Assembly (NCBI RefSeq): GCF_003854895.1
Contig: NZ_CP033966.1
Location: forward strand, 1,612,001 to 1,676,000
Direction: 5' to 3'
Length of the DNA stretch: 64,000 bases
From: Pigmentiphaga sp. H8
GTDB lineage: Bacteria; Pseudomonadota; Gammaproteobacteria; Burkholderiales; Burkholderiaceae_B
Part shown: piece after piece, positions 16,898 through 27,500 of the stretch
Position numbering within the stretch: position 1 is the first letter of the stretch
Layout: each line of letters opens with the position of its first letter
Notes under the pieces: generated by a model
Database searches by the model: none
What the model saw: the letters and a program-made list of their open reading frames with translations, nothing else
Told to the model about the DNA's origin: nothing
Position numbers and translations under genes: made by a program

Positions 16898-18406
16898 ATG
16901 GCATGCGATCCCATCCGCCGGTCCCGTCCCTTTCTGCAAGCGGCCGTGCTCGCGTTGTTGCTGGGCGGCTGCGCGGCCGTGGGGCCGGACTTCACGGCGC
17001 CCACGCCCGCACAGCCGGCGGACTGGAACAGTTGGCGCGGCGGCCCCGAGGACCTGCGCGATCCGGTCTCCACGGCGCCGCCGCCTGAGCGCTGGTGGGA
17101 GACCTTCCAGGATGCGCGGCTGGATGCGCTGCTGGCCCGGGCGCGCGAGGCGAGCCCCGACCTGCGCACCGCGGCGCTGCGCTTCGCCCAGAGCCGGCTC
17201 ATGCGGCAGACGGTGGCCGCGCAGCGCGGGCCGGACGTGGGCCTGTCGGCGGGCGTGTCGCGCCAGCGCCAGAGCGAATACGGCGCCGGTACCCGCCTGT
17301 TGGACGCCATCGCGCCCAACAACCGCGAGCAGCTCGTGTCGGCGCTGAGCGACCCGTTCACGCTGTACCAGGCGGGGTTCGATGCGTCCTGGGAACTCGA
17401 TCTGTGGGGCCGGGTCGCGCGCTCGGTCGAGGCCGCCGACGCCGACGTGGCCGCCTCGGCGGCGGCGCTGGCGCAGGCGCGGCTGTCGGTGGCGAGCGAG
17501 ATCGCCCGCAACTACTTCGAACTGCGCGGCACCCGCTCGCAACTGCGGTGGCTGCAAGAGGACATCGCCGCGGCCCGGGAGTCCCTGGACATCCTTCAGG
17601 CGCGGCGCGACGGCGGGCAGATCGACGCGCTGGACGTGTCGCGGCAGCAGGCGCTGCTGGCCGACCTGAACGGGCGGCTGGCACCTTTGCGCGCGCAGGA
17701 GGCCGCGGCGGCCAATCGCATCGGCCTCCTGGTCGGCCAGCCTCCCGGCGCGCTGCGGGACGTGTTGAGCGAAACGGGGGACGCGGACACTGCCATGCCC
17801 GACCTGGAGCTGGGGCTGCCTTCCCAGGTGGCGCTGCGCCGGCCCGACATACGGGCGGCCGAGGCCCGGCTGCACGCGGCCACGGCCGACATCGGCATCG
17901 CCACGGCCGACCTGTATCCGCGCATCGTGCTGGGCGCGAGCTTCGGCTACGAGTCGTTCAAGGATGGCAAGTTCGGCGAATGGGGCAGCCGGCGCTGGTC
18001 GGTGGGGCCCAGACTGTCGCTGCCGCTGTTCGACCAGGGGCGCCGCCGCACCACCGTGGCGCTGCGCGAACTGGCGCAGCAGGAGGCGGCGGCGTCCTAC
18101 CAGCAGACGGTGCTGCGGGCGTGGCAGGAGATCGACGATGCCTTGACCGGCTACGGTGCCGAACGCCGGCGCAATCTGGAATTGCAGCGCAAGCTGCGCG
18201 CGAGCGGCGACGCCCTCGACCTGGCCCGGGCGCGCCACGCCGGCGGGATGACGGACTTCCTGCCGGAGCTCGACGCCCGGCGCACGCTGCTGCAGGCCAG
18301 GCGCGACCTCGCGCAAAGCGACAGCCAGCTGCGGATCGGGCTGGTCGCGGTCTACAAGGCCATAGGCGGGGGCGGGCAGGTCGCGCCGCGGGCTCCCGGC
18401 TCCTGA
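16898..18406 (+). CDS. Outer-membrane efflux lipoprotein (NodT/OprM family)
   Basis: A 502-residue TolC-like outer-membrane factor with a lipoprotein signal: LLGGC with Cys25 as the acylated residue. The first mature block is VGPDFTAPTPAQP, typical of NodT-family lipoproteins. Two outer-membrane-efflux repeats follow, with ELDLWGRVARSVEAADA as the usual end of the first helical hairpin. A GGAGGC ribosome site precedes the ATG, 12 bases past the permease stop, so it is the fifth gene of the operon. E. coli ybhGFSR has no such gene beside it; here the whole envelope-spanning pump is encoded as one unit. Confidence 0.92.
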   Translation: MACDPIRRSRPFLQAAVLALLLGGCAAVGPDFTAPTPAQPADWNSWRGGPEDLRDPVSTAPPPERWWETFQDARLDALLARAREASPDLRTAALRFAQSRLMRQTVAAQRGPDVGLSAGVSRQRQSEYGAGTRLLDAIAPNNREQLVSALSDPFTLYQAGFDASWELDLWGRVARSVEAADADVAASAAALAQARLSVASEIARNYFELRGTRSQLRWLQEDIAAARESLDILQARRDGGQIDALDVSRQQALLADLNGRLAPLRAQEAAAANRIGLLVGQPPGALRDVLSETGDADTAMPDLELGLPSQVALRRPDIRAAEARLHAATADIGIATADLYPRIVLGASFGYESFKDGKFGEWGSRRWSVGPRLSLPLFDQGRRRTTVALRELAQQEAAASYQQTVLRAWQEIDDALTGYGAERRRNLELQRKLRASGDALDLARARHAGGMTDFLPELDARRTLLQARRDLAQSDSQLRIGLVAVYKAIGGGGQVAPRAPGS

Positions 18407-18554
18407 TCGCGACATCTGTTACGAATCCGCGATCCCGCGCCCCGCGTGCCTTCCGGCCCGGCGGCGGGGTGCGGCCTTTCCATCCCCTATTGCCAGATGC
18501 GGCGCGGCGCCTTAATTTGGAGCCATCGGGGCGCCCCGAGCAAGGACAAGGACC

Positions 18555-18959
18555 ATGATCTATCGCAAACCGTCCAATGCCATGTGGATCGACGCGGTCA
18601 GGCTGCTGGAGCAGGCGGACAACCTGCATCGCCAGTTCTTCCGTCCGGGCCAAGGCGGACCCCAGGGGCCCACCTGGGAACCCCCCATCGACATCTTCGA
18701 GACCGGCCGCGCCTTGTCCGTGCTGGTCGCGCTGCCCGGCGTCGCGCCCGACCAGGTCCAGGTGCTGATCGACGGGGCGACGCTGACCGTGGTGGGCGAA
18801 CGCCCCTTGCCGGCGCCGGCCGAGGCCCACATCCGCCGCATAGAAATTCCCTACGGCCGTTTCGAGCGGCGCATCGCGCTGCCGCCGGGCGCCTTCGAAA
18901 TCCGGGAGCACAGGATGGTGGACGGCTGCCTCCTGTTGACCCTGCTCAAGCTGGGATAG
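18555..18959 (+). CDS. Hsp20/alpha-crystallin small heat shock protein
   Basis: A 134-residue protein with a short N-terminal region (WIDAVRLLEQADNLHRQFF) and an alpha-crystallin domain: WEPPIDIFETGRALSVLVALPG, then VLIDGATLTVVGERP, ending in LPPGAFEIREHRMVDGCLLLTLLKLG. It holds unfolded proteins and is probably oligomeric in the cytoplasm. AAGGACAAGGACC supplies the ribosome site. lon follows 44 bases later on the same strand, which suggests co-transcription of a holdase and a protease. The 5' leader has a 14-bp palindrome at 18526-18539. Confidence 0.92.
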   Translation: MIYRKPSNAMWIDAVRLLEQADNLHRQFFRPGQGGPQGPTWEPPIDIFETGRALSVLVALPGVAPDQVQVLIDGATLTVVGERPLPAPAEAHIRRIEIPYGRFERRIALPPGAFEIREHRMVDGCLLLTLLKLG

Positions 18960-19003
18960 GCAGGCGGCACGCCGCAACTCGAACCAGGGACAGGTAAGAA
19001 GCC

Positions 19004-21433
19004 ATGGCAAACGAATTTCGAGACCAACAATCGGGACAGGAACGGCAGGAGGCGCCGGGTGCGCAGCCCGCGAGCCAGGGGGCCGCGCCGTCGATCGCGC
19101 TGCCGTCGGATGCGCTGACGCTGATCCCGGTGCGCAATCTCGTGCTCTTTCCGGGATTGGTGGCGCCCATTTCCATCGGCCGCGACAGCACCGTGCGCGG
19201 CGCGCAGGAAGCCGCGCGGGCCAGCCGCCAGGTGGGCGTGGTGCTGCAACGCGATCCGGAGGCCGAGGAGCTGGGCGACGGCGACCTCCATCCCATGGGG
19301 ACGGTGGCCAACGTGATGCGCTACGTGACCACGCCCGACGGCACGCATCACGTCATCTGCCAGGGTGTGCAGCGTTTCCGCATCATCGAGCTGCTGCAGG
19401 GCTATCCGTTCATGGTGGCGCGGGTCCAGCGCTTCGAGGATCCCGAGATCATGACCTCGGACATCGAGGCGCGCCTGATCCAGCTCAAGGCGCGCGCGCT
19501 GGACATCCTGCAGTTGTTGCCGCAGGCGCCGGCCGAACTGGCGGGCTCGATCCAGAATATGACCTCGGCGCCGCTGCTGACGGATTTCATTGCCGGGCTG
19601 ATGGAGATCAAGCCCGAGGAAAAGCAGGACGTGCTCGAGACCGTGGACGTCGTGGCCCGGGCCGACAAGGTGCTGGCCCTGATGATGCATCAGATCGAGG
19701 TGCTGCGCATCAGCCGCGACATCGACCAGCAGACCAAGGCGCGCTTCGAGGACCGCCAGCGCGAGGTGATGCTGCGCGAGCAGCTCAAGACCATCCAGCA
19801 GGAACTGGGCGAGACCGAGGGCAACGGCGCCGAACTGGCCGAGCTGGGCGAGCGCATCGCCAAGGCGGGGATGCCGGAAGAAGCCGAGAAGCAGGCGCGC
19901 AAGGAACTCAAGAGGCTCGAGGGCATACCCGAGGCATCGGGCGAATACTCGATGATCCGTACCTACCTGGACTGGCTGATCGAGCTGCCCTGGTCGGTAT
20001 CCACCGACGACCGCATCGACATCGCCGAGGCCCGCCGGATCCTGGACGAGGACCACTACGGGCTGGACAAGATCAAGCGCCGCATCCTGGAATACCTGGC
20101 CGTGCGCAAGCTCAATCCCGCCGGCAAGAGTCCGGTGCTGTGCTTCTCGGGGCCGCCCGGGGTGGGCAAGACCTCGCTGGGCCAGAGCATCGCCAAGGCC
20201 ACCGGACGCAAGTTCGTGCGGCTGAGCCTGGGGGGCGTGCACGACGAGGCCGAGATACGCGGCCATCGGCGCACCTATATCGGCGCGTTGCCGGGCAACG
20301 TGATCCAGGCCATCCACAAGGCCGGTTCGAACAACTGCGTGATGATGCTGGACGAGGTGGACAAGCTGGGCGCCAGCGCGCAGGGCGATCCCGCCGCCGC
20401 GCTGCTGGAGGTGCTCGATCCCGAGCAGCACGACACCTTCCGCGACAACTACCTGGGCGTGCCGTTCGATCTGTCCAAGGTGCTGTTCATCGCGACGGCC
20501 AACGTGCTCGACGCCATCCCCGGCCCGCTGCGCGATCGCATGGAGATCATCACGCTGCCGGGCTACACCGAGGAAGAGAAGGCCCAGATCGCGCGCCGCT
20601 ACCTGGTGCCGCGCCAGCTCGAGGCCAATGGCCTGACGCCCGCGCAGGGCGAGATCACCGACGCGGCCATCCACGAGGTGATCAACGGCTATACCCGCGA
20701 AGCCGGCGTGCGCAATCTCGAGCGGGAAATCGGCAGTACCTTCCGCCATGCCGCCATGAGCGTGGCCGAAGGAACCGCGCAGCACGTGCGCATCGACGTG
20801 GACGAGGTGCACGCGATCCTGGGCGCGCCGCGCTTCGAAAGCGAGATCGCCATGCGCACCGGCATGCCGGGCGTGGCCACGGGCCTGGCCTGGACGCCGG
20901 TCGGAGGCGACATCCTGTTCATCGAGGCCAGCCGCACGCCAGGCAACGGCAGGCTGATCCTGACCGGGCAACTGGGCGAAGTGATGCGCGAAAGCGTGCA
21001 GGCGGCCCTGACGCTGCTCAAGGGCCGGGCGGCTTCGATGAACGTCGATCCCGCGCTGTTCGAGCACAACGACATCCACGTCCACGTGCCGGCGGGCGCG
21101 ATTCCCAAGGACGGTCCCAGCGCCGGGGTGGCGATGTTCGTCGCGCTGACCTCGCTGATGACCGACAAGCCGGTCCCCTCGGACCGGGCGATGACGGGCG
21201 AGATCAGCCTGCGCGGATTGGTGCTGCCGGTCGGGGGCATCAAGGAAAAGGTACTGGCTGCGTTGCGGGCCGGCATCAAGACCGTGCTGTTGCCGGCGCG
21301 CAACCGCAAGGACGTCGACGACATCCCCGAGGAATCGCGCCAGCAGCTCCAGTTCATTTTCCTGGAGACGGTCGAGGATGCGATCCGCGCGGTGACGCCG
21401 GCGGACAGGCAGGGGGAGACGGTGGCCGGCTGA
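19004..21433 (+). CDS. lon: ATP-dependent protease Lon
   Basis: An 809-residue LonA-type protease. An N-terminal substrate domain (LTLIPVRNLVLFPGLVAPI) follows a 35-residue Gln- and Ala-rich extension. Next come a coiled-coil region and the AAA+ module with Walker A GPPGVGKT (about 383-390) and Walker B CVMMLDEVDK. The C-terminal serine protease domain keeps the Ser-Lys dyad, Ser706 in KDGPSAGV and Lys749 in GGIKEKVL. It degrades misfolded and regulatory proteins. It lies downstream of hsp20 and its length is normal. In this group a second lon often sits next to clpX, so this may be an accessory copy; that is inference. Confidence 0.96.
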   Translation: MANEFRDQQSGQERQEAPGAQPASQGAAPSIALPSDALTLIPVRNLVLFPGLVAPISIGRDSTVRGAQEAARASRQVGVVLQRDPEAEELGDGDLHPMGTVANVMRYVTTPDGTHHVICQGVQRFRIIELLQGYPFMVARVQRFEDPEIMTSDIEARLIQLKARALDILQLLPQAPAELAGSIQNMTSAPLLTDFIAGLMEIKPEEKQDVLETVDVVARADKVLALMMHQIEVLRISRDIDQQTKARFEDRQREVMLREQLKTIQQELGETEGNGAELAELGERIAKAGMPEEAEKQARKELKRLEGIPEASGEYSMIRTYLDWLIELPWSVSTDDRIDIAEARRILDEDHYGLDKIKRRILEYLAVRKLNPAGKSPVLCFSGPPGVGKTSLGQSIAKATGRKFVRLSLGGVHDEAEIRGHRRTYIGALPGNVIQAIHKAGSNNCVMMLDEVDKLGASAQGDPAAALLEVLDPEQHDTFRDNYLGVPFDLSKVLFIATANVLDAIPGPLRDRMEIITLPGYTEEEKAQIARRYLVPRQLEANGLTPAQGEITDAAIHEVINGYTREAGVRNLEREIGSTFRHAAMSVAEGTAQHVRIDVDEVHAILGAPRFESEIAMRTGMPGVATGLAWTPVGGDILFIEASRTPGNGRLILTGQLGEVMRESVQAALTLLKGRAASMNVDPALFEHNDIHVHVPAGAIPKDGPSAGVAMFVALTSLMTDKPVPSDRAMTGEISLRGLVLPVGGIKEKVLAALRAGIKTVLLPARNRKDVDDIPEESRQQLQFIFLETVEDAIRAVTPADRQGETVAG

Positions 21434-21522
21434 TGGCCGGGGGGCCATTCGTCGGCTGGGAATGTCGATTCGGCCGCCGGGGTTGCGGTGTCGGGATCCT
21501 GACAAATAAGATCGTTCGCGTA

Positions 21523-21552
21523 CGACAAACGCACGGTTTCGGTCGTTTGCCG
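21523..21552. promoter_or_regulatory. Inverted repeat upstream of the autotransporter gene
   Basis: CGACAAACG (21523-21531) and CGTTTGCCG (21544-21552) are inverted with one mismatch around a 12-base spacer, about 30-60 bases upstream of the autotransporter ATG. It could be a regulator site or a leader hairpin. No convincing ribosome site lies just before the ATG at 21581. Confidence 0.35.
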
Positions 21553-21580
21553 AGTTCTCTCGCATGGGATCTTTACGCAT

Positions 21581-24500
21581 ATGACGACGTCTCCGTATTT
21601 CCCGATCCCGGCCGCCGCTGGCGGCTGCACCCGGCCGTCGTTCCGGCCGAACCTCGTGGCGGCGGCCGTGCTTGCCGCTCTGTCGTCGCTGGCCGGGACC
21701 GCGCAGGCCCAGGTCGTTCGCGACTACCGGGGTACCGATGGTACTTGCTGCTATAGCCATAACGGCTCGGACGGCAGCAACGGCACCGATTTCGTCGGCG
21801 CTTCCGACTCGTCGCTGAACGTCTCGATCGGCGCCGGCACCGCGGTCTTCGTGGACGTGAGCGGCGGCCATGGCGGCAACGGCGAAGGATCCACCGATCC
21901 GGACGATCCGAACTACAACCACTGGGGCGGCAACGGCGGGGACGGCGCGACGCTGGGTTATGACCTGCTGTACAGCACCCTGAGCAGCGGCGGAGTCGGG
22001 CTGCGCGCCGCCTCGCATGGCGGCGATGGCGGCAGGTGGGCGATCCAGAGCGGGGGGCGGCGCTACGGCGATGCCGGAGACGGCCACGACGCGGACGTCG
22101 TGGTCTCGGGCACGGGAATCACCGCCGGGGTCTACGGCATATGGGTCGATTCCGTGGGCGGCGTGGGGCGGGAACCCTCGATCCGGGACGTCCTGCCGTC
22201 TGGCGATTCCGGACGCGGGGGCAATGCGGGCGCGGCCAGCGTAAGCCTGAGCTACGGATCGTCCGTGACGGTGTCCGGCAGCACGGGGCAGTCGGAGACT
22301 GCCGGCATCCTGGTCCAGTCCGTGGGGGGCGAGGGCGGGGACGGCTTTCACGGCGGCGTCGGCGGCGGGCACAGCACGGCGGGGCAGGGCGGCGACACCG
22401 GCGATGTCAGCGTCAGCATCGACGACAGCAGTTCCGTCACCACCAACGGCACGGGAACGGCGGGCGTGATCGCGCGTACCCAGGGCGGCCAGGGCGGAGG
22501 CGCGGAAGGCGGCGAGGAGGGCGAACCCGCGCAGGACGTGCGCGCCAATCGCGGCGGAAACGCCGGGCACGTCACCGTCTCGAACGCGGGCGCCATCACG
22601 ACGCGCGGCAGGTCGTCCGCGGCCATCCTGGCCGGCAGCCAGGGCGGTCGGGGCGGCGATGGCGGGGCCGGATCCTGGTCTTATGGGCACGATGGTGGCG
22701 ACGGCGGCTCGGCCAGCGGCGTCTCCATCACCAATTCGGGCCGGATCGCCACCTACGGCGATTACTCCAACGGCATCCAGGTCCGGGTCGCCGGCGGCGA
22801 CGGCGGCAAGGGCGGAGAGGGCGGCCTGTCGGGCCACAGCGGCAGCGGCGGTGCCGGCGGCGGCGTGGGCGCGCTGGCCTATGACATCACCAACAGCGGT
22901 TCGATCGAGATCGCCGGCGCGGGCGCCGGAGACGACAGCGGGACCACGGGCACGGGATCCTTCGGCATCGTCGCCCAGGCCTCGGGCGGCCAGGGCGGCG
23001 ACGGCGCCGAGGCGGCGGGGTGGTTCGTCGTGGGCGGCAACGGCGGCGGGGGAGGCAATGGCGGCGCCGGCCGCGTGACCAACACCGGCAGCATTTCCAC
23101 CACGCGCGACCAGAGCGGCGCCGTGATCATGCAGAGCGCCGGCGGTGGCAGCGGCGTGGGCGGCGATGCCGACAGCGCGGGCCTGATCGTGTCGATGGCG
23201 GTGGGCGGCCGCGGGGGCGTCGCGGGCGACGGCGGCGATCTGTCGCTGATGTCGTCCGGCCGGATTTCCACGCAGGGCGCCGGCTCCACCGGCGTGCTGC
23301 TGCAAAGCATAGGCGGGGGCGGCGGGCACGGCGGATCGGCCCAGGCGGCCTCGGTGGGCGTGCTGGTCGGGGTCGCGCTTGCCACCGGCGGCGACGGCGG
23401 CGCGGGCGGCGCGGGCGGGCATGTCTCCATCGAACTCGATCCGGTCGGCTCGGTCACGACCGCCGGCGCCGTCAGCAGCGCGGTGGTCGGCCGGTCGGTC
23501 GGGGGTGGAGGCGGCAACGGCGCTTTCGCGGAATCCGTTCAGGCGACCATCGCGCCGGAACTGGGACCGGACATTCCATCGGGTACGGGCAGCATCCAGG
23601 TCACGGTGGGCGGCCGCGGCGGCTCGGCGGGCAATGCCGGAGAGGTCGACGTCTCCAATGCCGGCACCGTGGCCACCTTGGGACACGAGAGTCATGGCAT
23701 CTTCGCGCAGAGCAGTGGCGGCGGGGGCGGCAACGGCGGCGTGGCGGCCGCGCCGCTGCGGCCGACGACGATAGGCGCGTCCAGCTTCACCATCAGCTAT
23801 GGCGTCACGACCGGCGGCGAAGGCGGCAGCGGGGGGCATGGCGGGACGATCTCGGTGCGCAACCAGAGCGGCGGCGCGGTCACCACTGCCGGCGACCATG
23901 CCGTGGCCGTGCTGGCACAGAGCGTGGGCGGCGGAGGCGGCAACGGCGGCCTCGTCCAGCAGGAGACCGAGCGTTCGTTCGAACCCGTGGTCAGCTCGCC
24001 CACGGCATTCCTGGAGACGCTGACCAAGGTTTCCGAGTGGCTGGAGGAGGCGCCGAACTCGATCTCGTTCGGAGGGCTGAGCTACGCGATCGACGCCCGG
24101 GTCGGCGGCAACGGCGGGAGCGGCGGCAACGGCGGCGATGTCACGGTCGCCAACGACGGCGCCATCGCGACGCAGGGCCTGGCGTCGGCGGGCATCCTCG
24201 CGCAAAGCATCGCCGGCAGCGGCGGGCGGTCCGGGGCCATCGGCTCGGCGGGAGCGTCCAGCCTGCTGTCCGCGATAGATTCCCTGCTGAAGGCCGCGAA
24301 TGAAGGCGTCAGCAACGTGGTCTCGCTGGCGCCTTCGATAGGCACCAACCTGTCGGTGGGCGGGAATGCCGGCGACGGCGGGCGGGGGGGCACGGTGCAG
24401 GTGACCAACACCGGCACGGTCTCGACCGCCGGCAAGGCCGCGCCCGCCATCCTGGCGCAGAGCGTGGGCGGCGGCGGGGGCGTGGGTACGGTATCCGAGC

Positions 24501-27500
24501 AGGATCTGGCCGAGCTGGTGAAGGAGCACGGCGCGGACCAGGCCGCCGAGATCCTGGAGAAGATCAACAAGATCGCCGAACTGCTCGCGTCCAAGGGCCT
24601 GTCCCTGAGCCGCAACATCAACGTGACCGTGGGCGGCGGCGGAGGGGGCGGCGGCAATGGCGGCCTGGCCACCGTCGATGCCAGCGCGGCGGGCAGCGTC
24701 GTGACGACGATGGGCGATCATGCGCCGGGCATCGTGGCGCAAAGCGTGGGGGGAGGCGGCGGCAAGGCCGAGGTGTCGAGCTTCCTGGTCGGGGCCGGCG
24801 GGCTGGCCACGCCGGCCGGGCACACGGACGCGCCGCTGACGATCACGATGGGAGGCAGCCGGATCCTGTCGGGCTTCGTGTCGGAGTCGGCGGTGATGAG
24901 CGGCGGCGGCGCCTCGGTCACGACCGGACAGGTCCGCACCCAGGGCGACGATGCGCCGGCGGTGATCGCGCAGAGCGTGAGCGGCGGTGGTGGACTGGCC
25001 TCGATCAGCATCGACGGCCTGGACGCGGCGGGGCTGGGGGCCGGCCACGCGGCACAGGCGCCGGTCATTTCGCTGGGTGGGAAGATCAGCGTGGTGGACG
25101 GATTCTCGATCCCTCCCATCGATGCCGGCGACGCGACGGTCACCACGACCGGCGGCAACATCGTCACGTCCGGCGCGTTGTCCCACGGCTTGATGGCCCA
25201 GAGCATAGGCGGCGGGGGCGGCGCGGCGACGCTGGCCAGCAGCGCGGCGGCGGCGCCGCTGCTGGCGCCGGCGCAGGTGACGCTGGGGATGGATGCGTCG
25301 AACCAGGAGGCCATGCGGACCGACGGCGGACATGTTTCCGTGACCACCGGCAAATATGACGAAGGATCGAGCACGATCGCTCATACGATGGTCCAGACCT
25401 CGGGCGACCTGGCCTTCGGCGTGCTGGCGCAAAGCGTGGGTGCGGGCGGCGGATACGTGGCCCTGCTCAATGGCGGGCAGGCGCAGGCCCCGGCCAGCGT
25501 CGCGCTGGGGGCGCTGGGCGGCGCGACGGGCGACGGCGGCCAGGTCGATGCGCACGTGGTGGCCAACAGTTCCGTCAACACCCGGGGCAGGAATGCCGTG
25601 GGCGTGCTGGCGCAAAGCGTGGGCGGCGGAGGCGGCATCGCCGGCCTGTCTACGGCCGCGGGCAGGACGACGCTGGCCGCGCCGGCGTCGCAGGGCTCGG
25701 GCGCGGGCGGCGCGGTCAACGTGAACGTCGAAGGCTCGGTGCTGACCGAGGGCGCCGGCGCCATCGGTGTGCTGGCCCAGAGCGTGGGCGGCGGCGGAGG
25801 CCTGGCCGGGGACTTTTCCTCGGTCAGCTACGACGACAATCTGGTCAAGACCGTCGACGTGACGGGAGGGAGCGGCAACGGCGGCGCGGTCGACGTGCAG
25901 GTGGGCGTCATGGTCGCCACGCAGGGCCGGAATGCGCCCGCGATCGCCGCGCTCAGCCTGGGCGGCGGCGCCGTCTTCTCGGAGGCCGGCATCCAGGTTC
26001 GCGGCAGCGGCGGCGGAACGGGCAGCGCGGGCGGGACGATCAACATCGGACTGGGCACCGGGTCCCTGGTCACCGCGCAGGGCGGCGGCGCGCCGGCCAT
26101 CCTGGCGGTAAGCGCCGGCAGCGCGGCGCAGAACAGCGGCGGCCCCGTCACGATAGGCGTGGGGGCGTCGTCGGCCGTATACGCGGACACCGCCAGCGGT
26201 ACCGCCATCCGCACGGTTACCGACAACGCCACCTCGGTCGCCAACCAGGGCCTGATCGCCGGCGCGACCGCGATCGAAGCCTCCGGCCGGGTGGCCGTGG
26301 ACAACCATGGCCTGTTCATCGGCAACGTCACGAGCGGCGACGCGGCCCACAGCTCCTTCGTCAATCACCCGGACGCGGTGCTGGCCAGCGGCCAGCGGCT
26401 GGACGCCTCCCTGGTCAACCAGGGCGTGTTCAATCCGGGCGGACCGGTCGACCAGCATGGCGCGTACCAGACGACGTTCATGCAGGGTTTCACGCAAGGC
26501 TCGGGAGGGGTCTTCCAGGCCGATGTCGATTTCAGCGCGGGCGGACTGGCCGACGTGATCGGCGTGAGCGGGCCGGCGCAACTGGGCGGCAGCCTGCTCG
26601 TGCTGGGCCACAACCTGGCAGGCGGCCAGCCCATGCTGATCGCCCAGTTCGACGTCACGCCGACGGGCTCGTTCAATCTTGCCGGGCAATCGCCGGTGGT
26701 CAACTACGACGTGTCGCTGACCGGCGACGGCCAGCTATGGGTCACGCCCAAGGCGAACTTCCGTCCGCAAAGCCTGGGCCTGACCGCCAACCAGGCCAGC
26801 ATCGCCGGCTACCTGCAGACCCTGTGGGACCGGGGCGACCGTAGCCTGACGACGCTGTTCGATCCCTTCGCGCGGCTGGAAGGCACGGATGCCTACGTGA
26901 AGGCGCTGGGTGCGGTGGCCTCCGACGCGGCGCTGAGCCGCGCGAGCAATCGCACCTACGAGCTGCACTCGGCGCTGGACCGGATGATGAGCTGTCCCTA
27001 CTTCAGCGATCAAGGCATCCAGCTGGCCGAGGGCGAATGCGCGTGGGCGCGCGTGATAGGCGGCCGCTTCGACCGTTCGGCGTCCGCCGACGGCGCGGGC
27101 TACGACAACCGTCAGACCACGGTGCAGTTCGGCGTGCAGCGCCAGTTGGCACCGGACTGGTTCCTGGGGGCCTCGGCCAGCTACAGCCGCACCAACACCT
27201 ATTCCGCGGACAACACCGTGCGCATCGCCAGCGACAGCTTCCACGCCGGCCTGACGCTGAAGCGGCAGATGGGGGCCTGGCAGTTCGCGGGCGCGCTGAT
27301 GGGCGGCTACGAGGAATCGGACCAGGCGCGCAACATCGTGCTGCCCGGCATGGCGGCGCGGGCGACCAGCAAGCCCGATTCCTACCAGCTGGCGGCGCGC
27401 GCCCGGGCCGCCTATCAGTTCTCGTTCGGCGACTGGTACGCCAAGCCCTATGCGGACCTGGACCTCATCTACGATCGCACGCCGGGCTACAGGGAGTCGG

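Noticed and set aside
15746..18415. An 889-codon minus-strand frame across the permease and OMF genes
   Set aside because: It is a shadow of well-supported efflux genes and has no start context or family features.
18407..18554. Sigma-32 promoter for hsp20 (CCCCTAT at 18484)
   Set aside because: The -10-like CCCCTATT is present but no CTTGAA-like -35 lies at the needed distance.
22306..26131. Regular repeats that might be a CRISPR array or satellite DNA
   Set aside because: Spacing and sequence follow the protein repeat AQSVGGGGG, units are long and diverged, and the frame is continuous through all of them.
18851..26689. A 2612-codon open frame on the minus strand across hsp20, lon and the autotransporter
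   Set aside because: It runs antisense through three recognisable genes, has no family motif, and long stop-free antisense frames are expected in GC-rich DNA with strong third-position bias.
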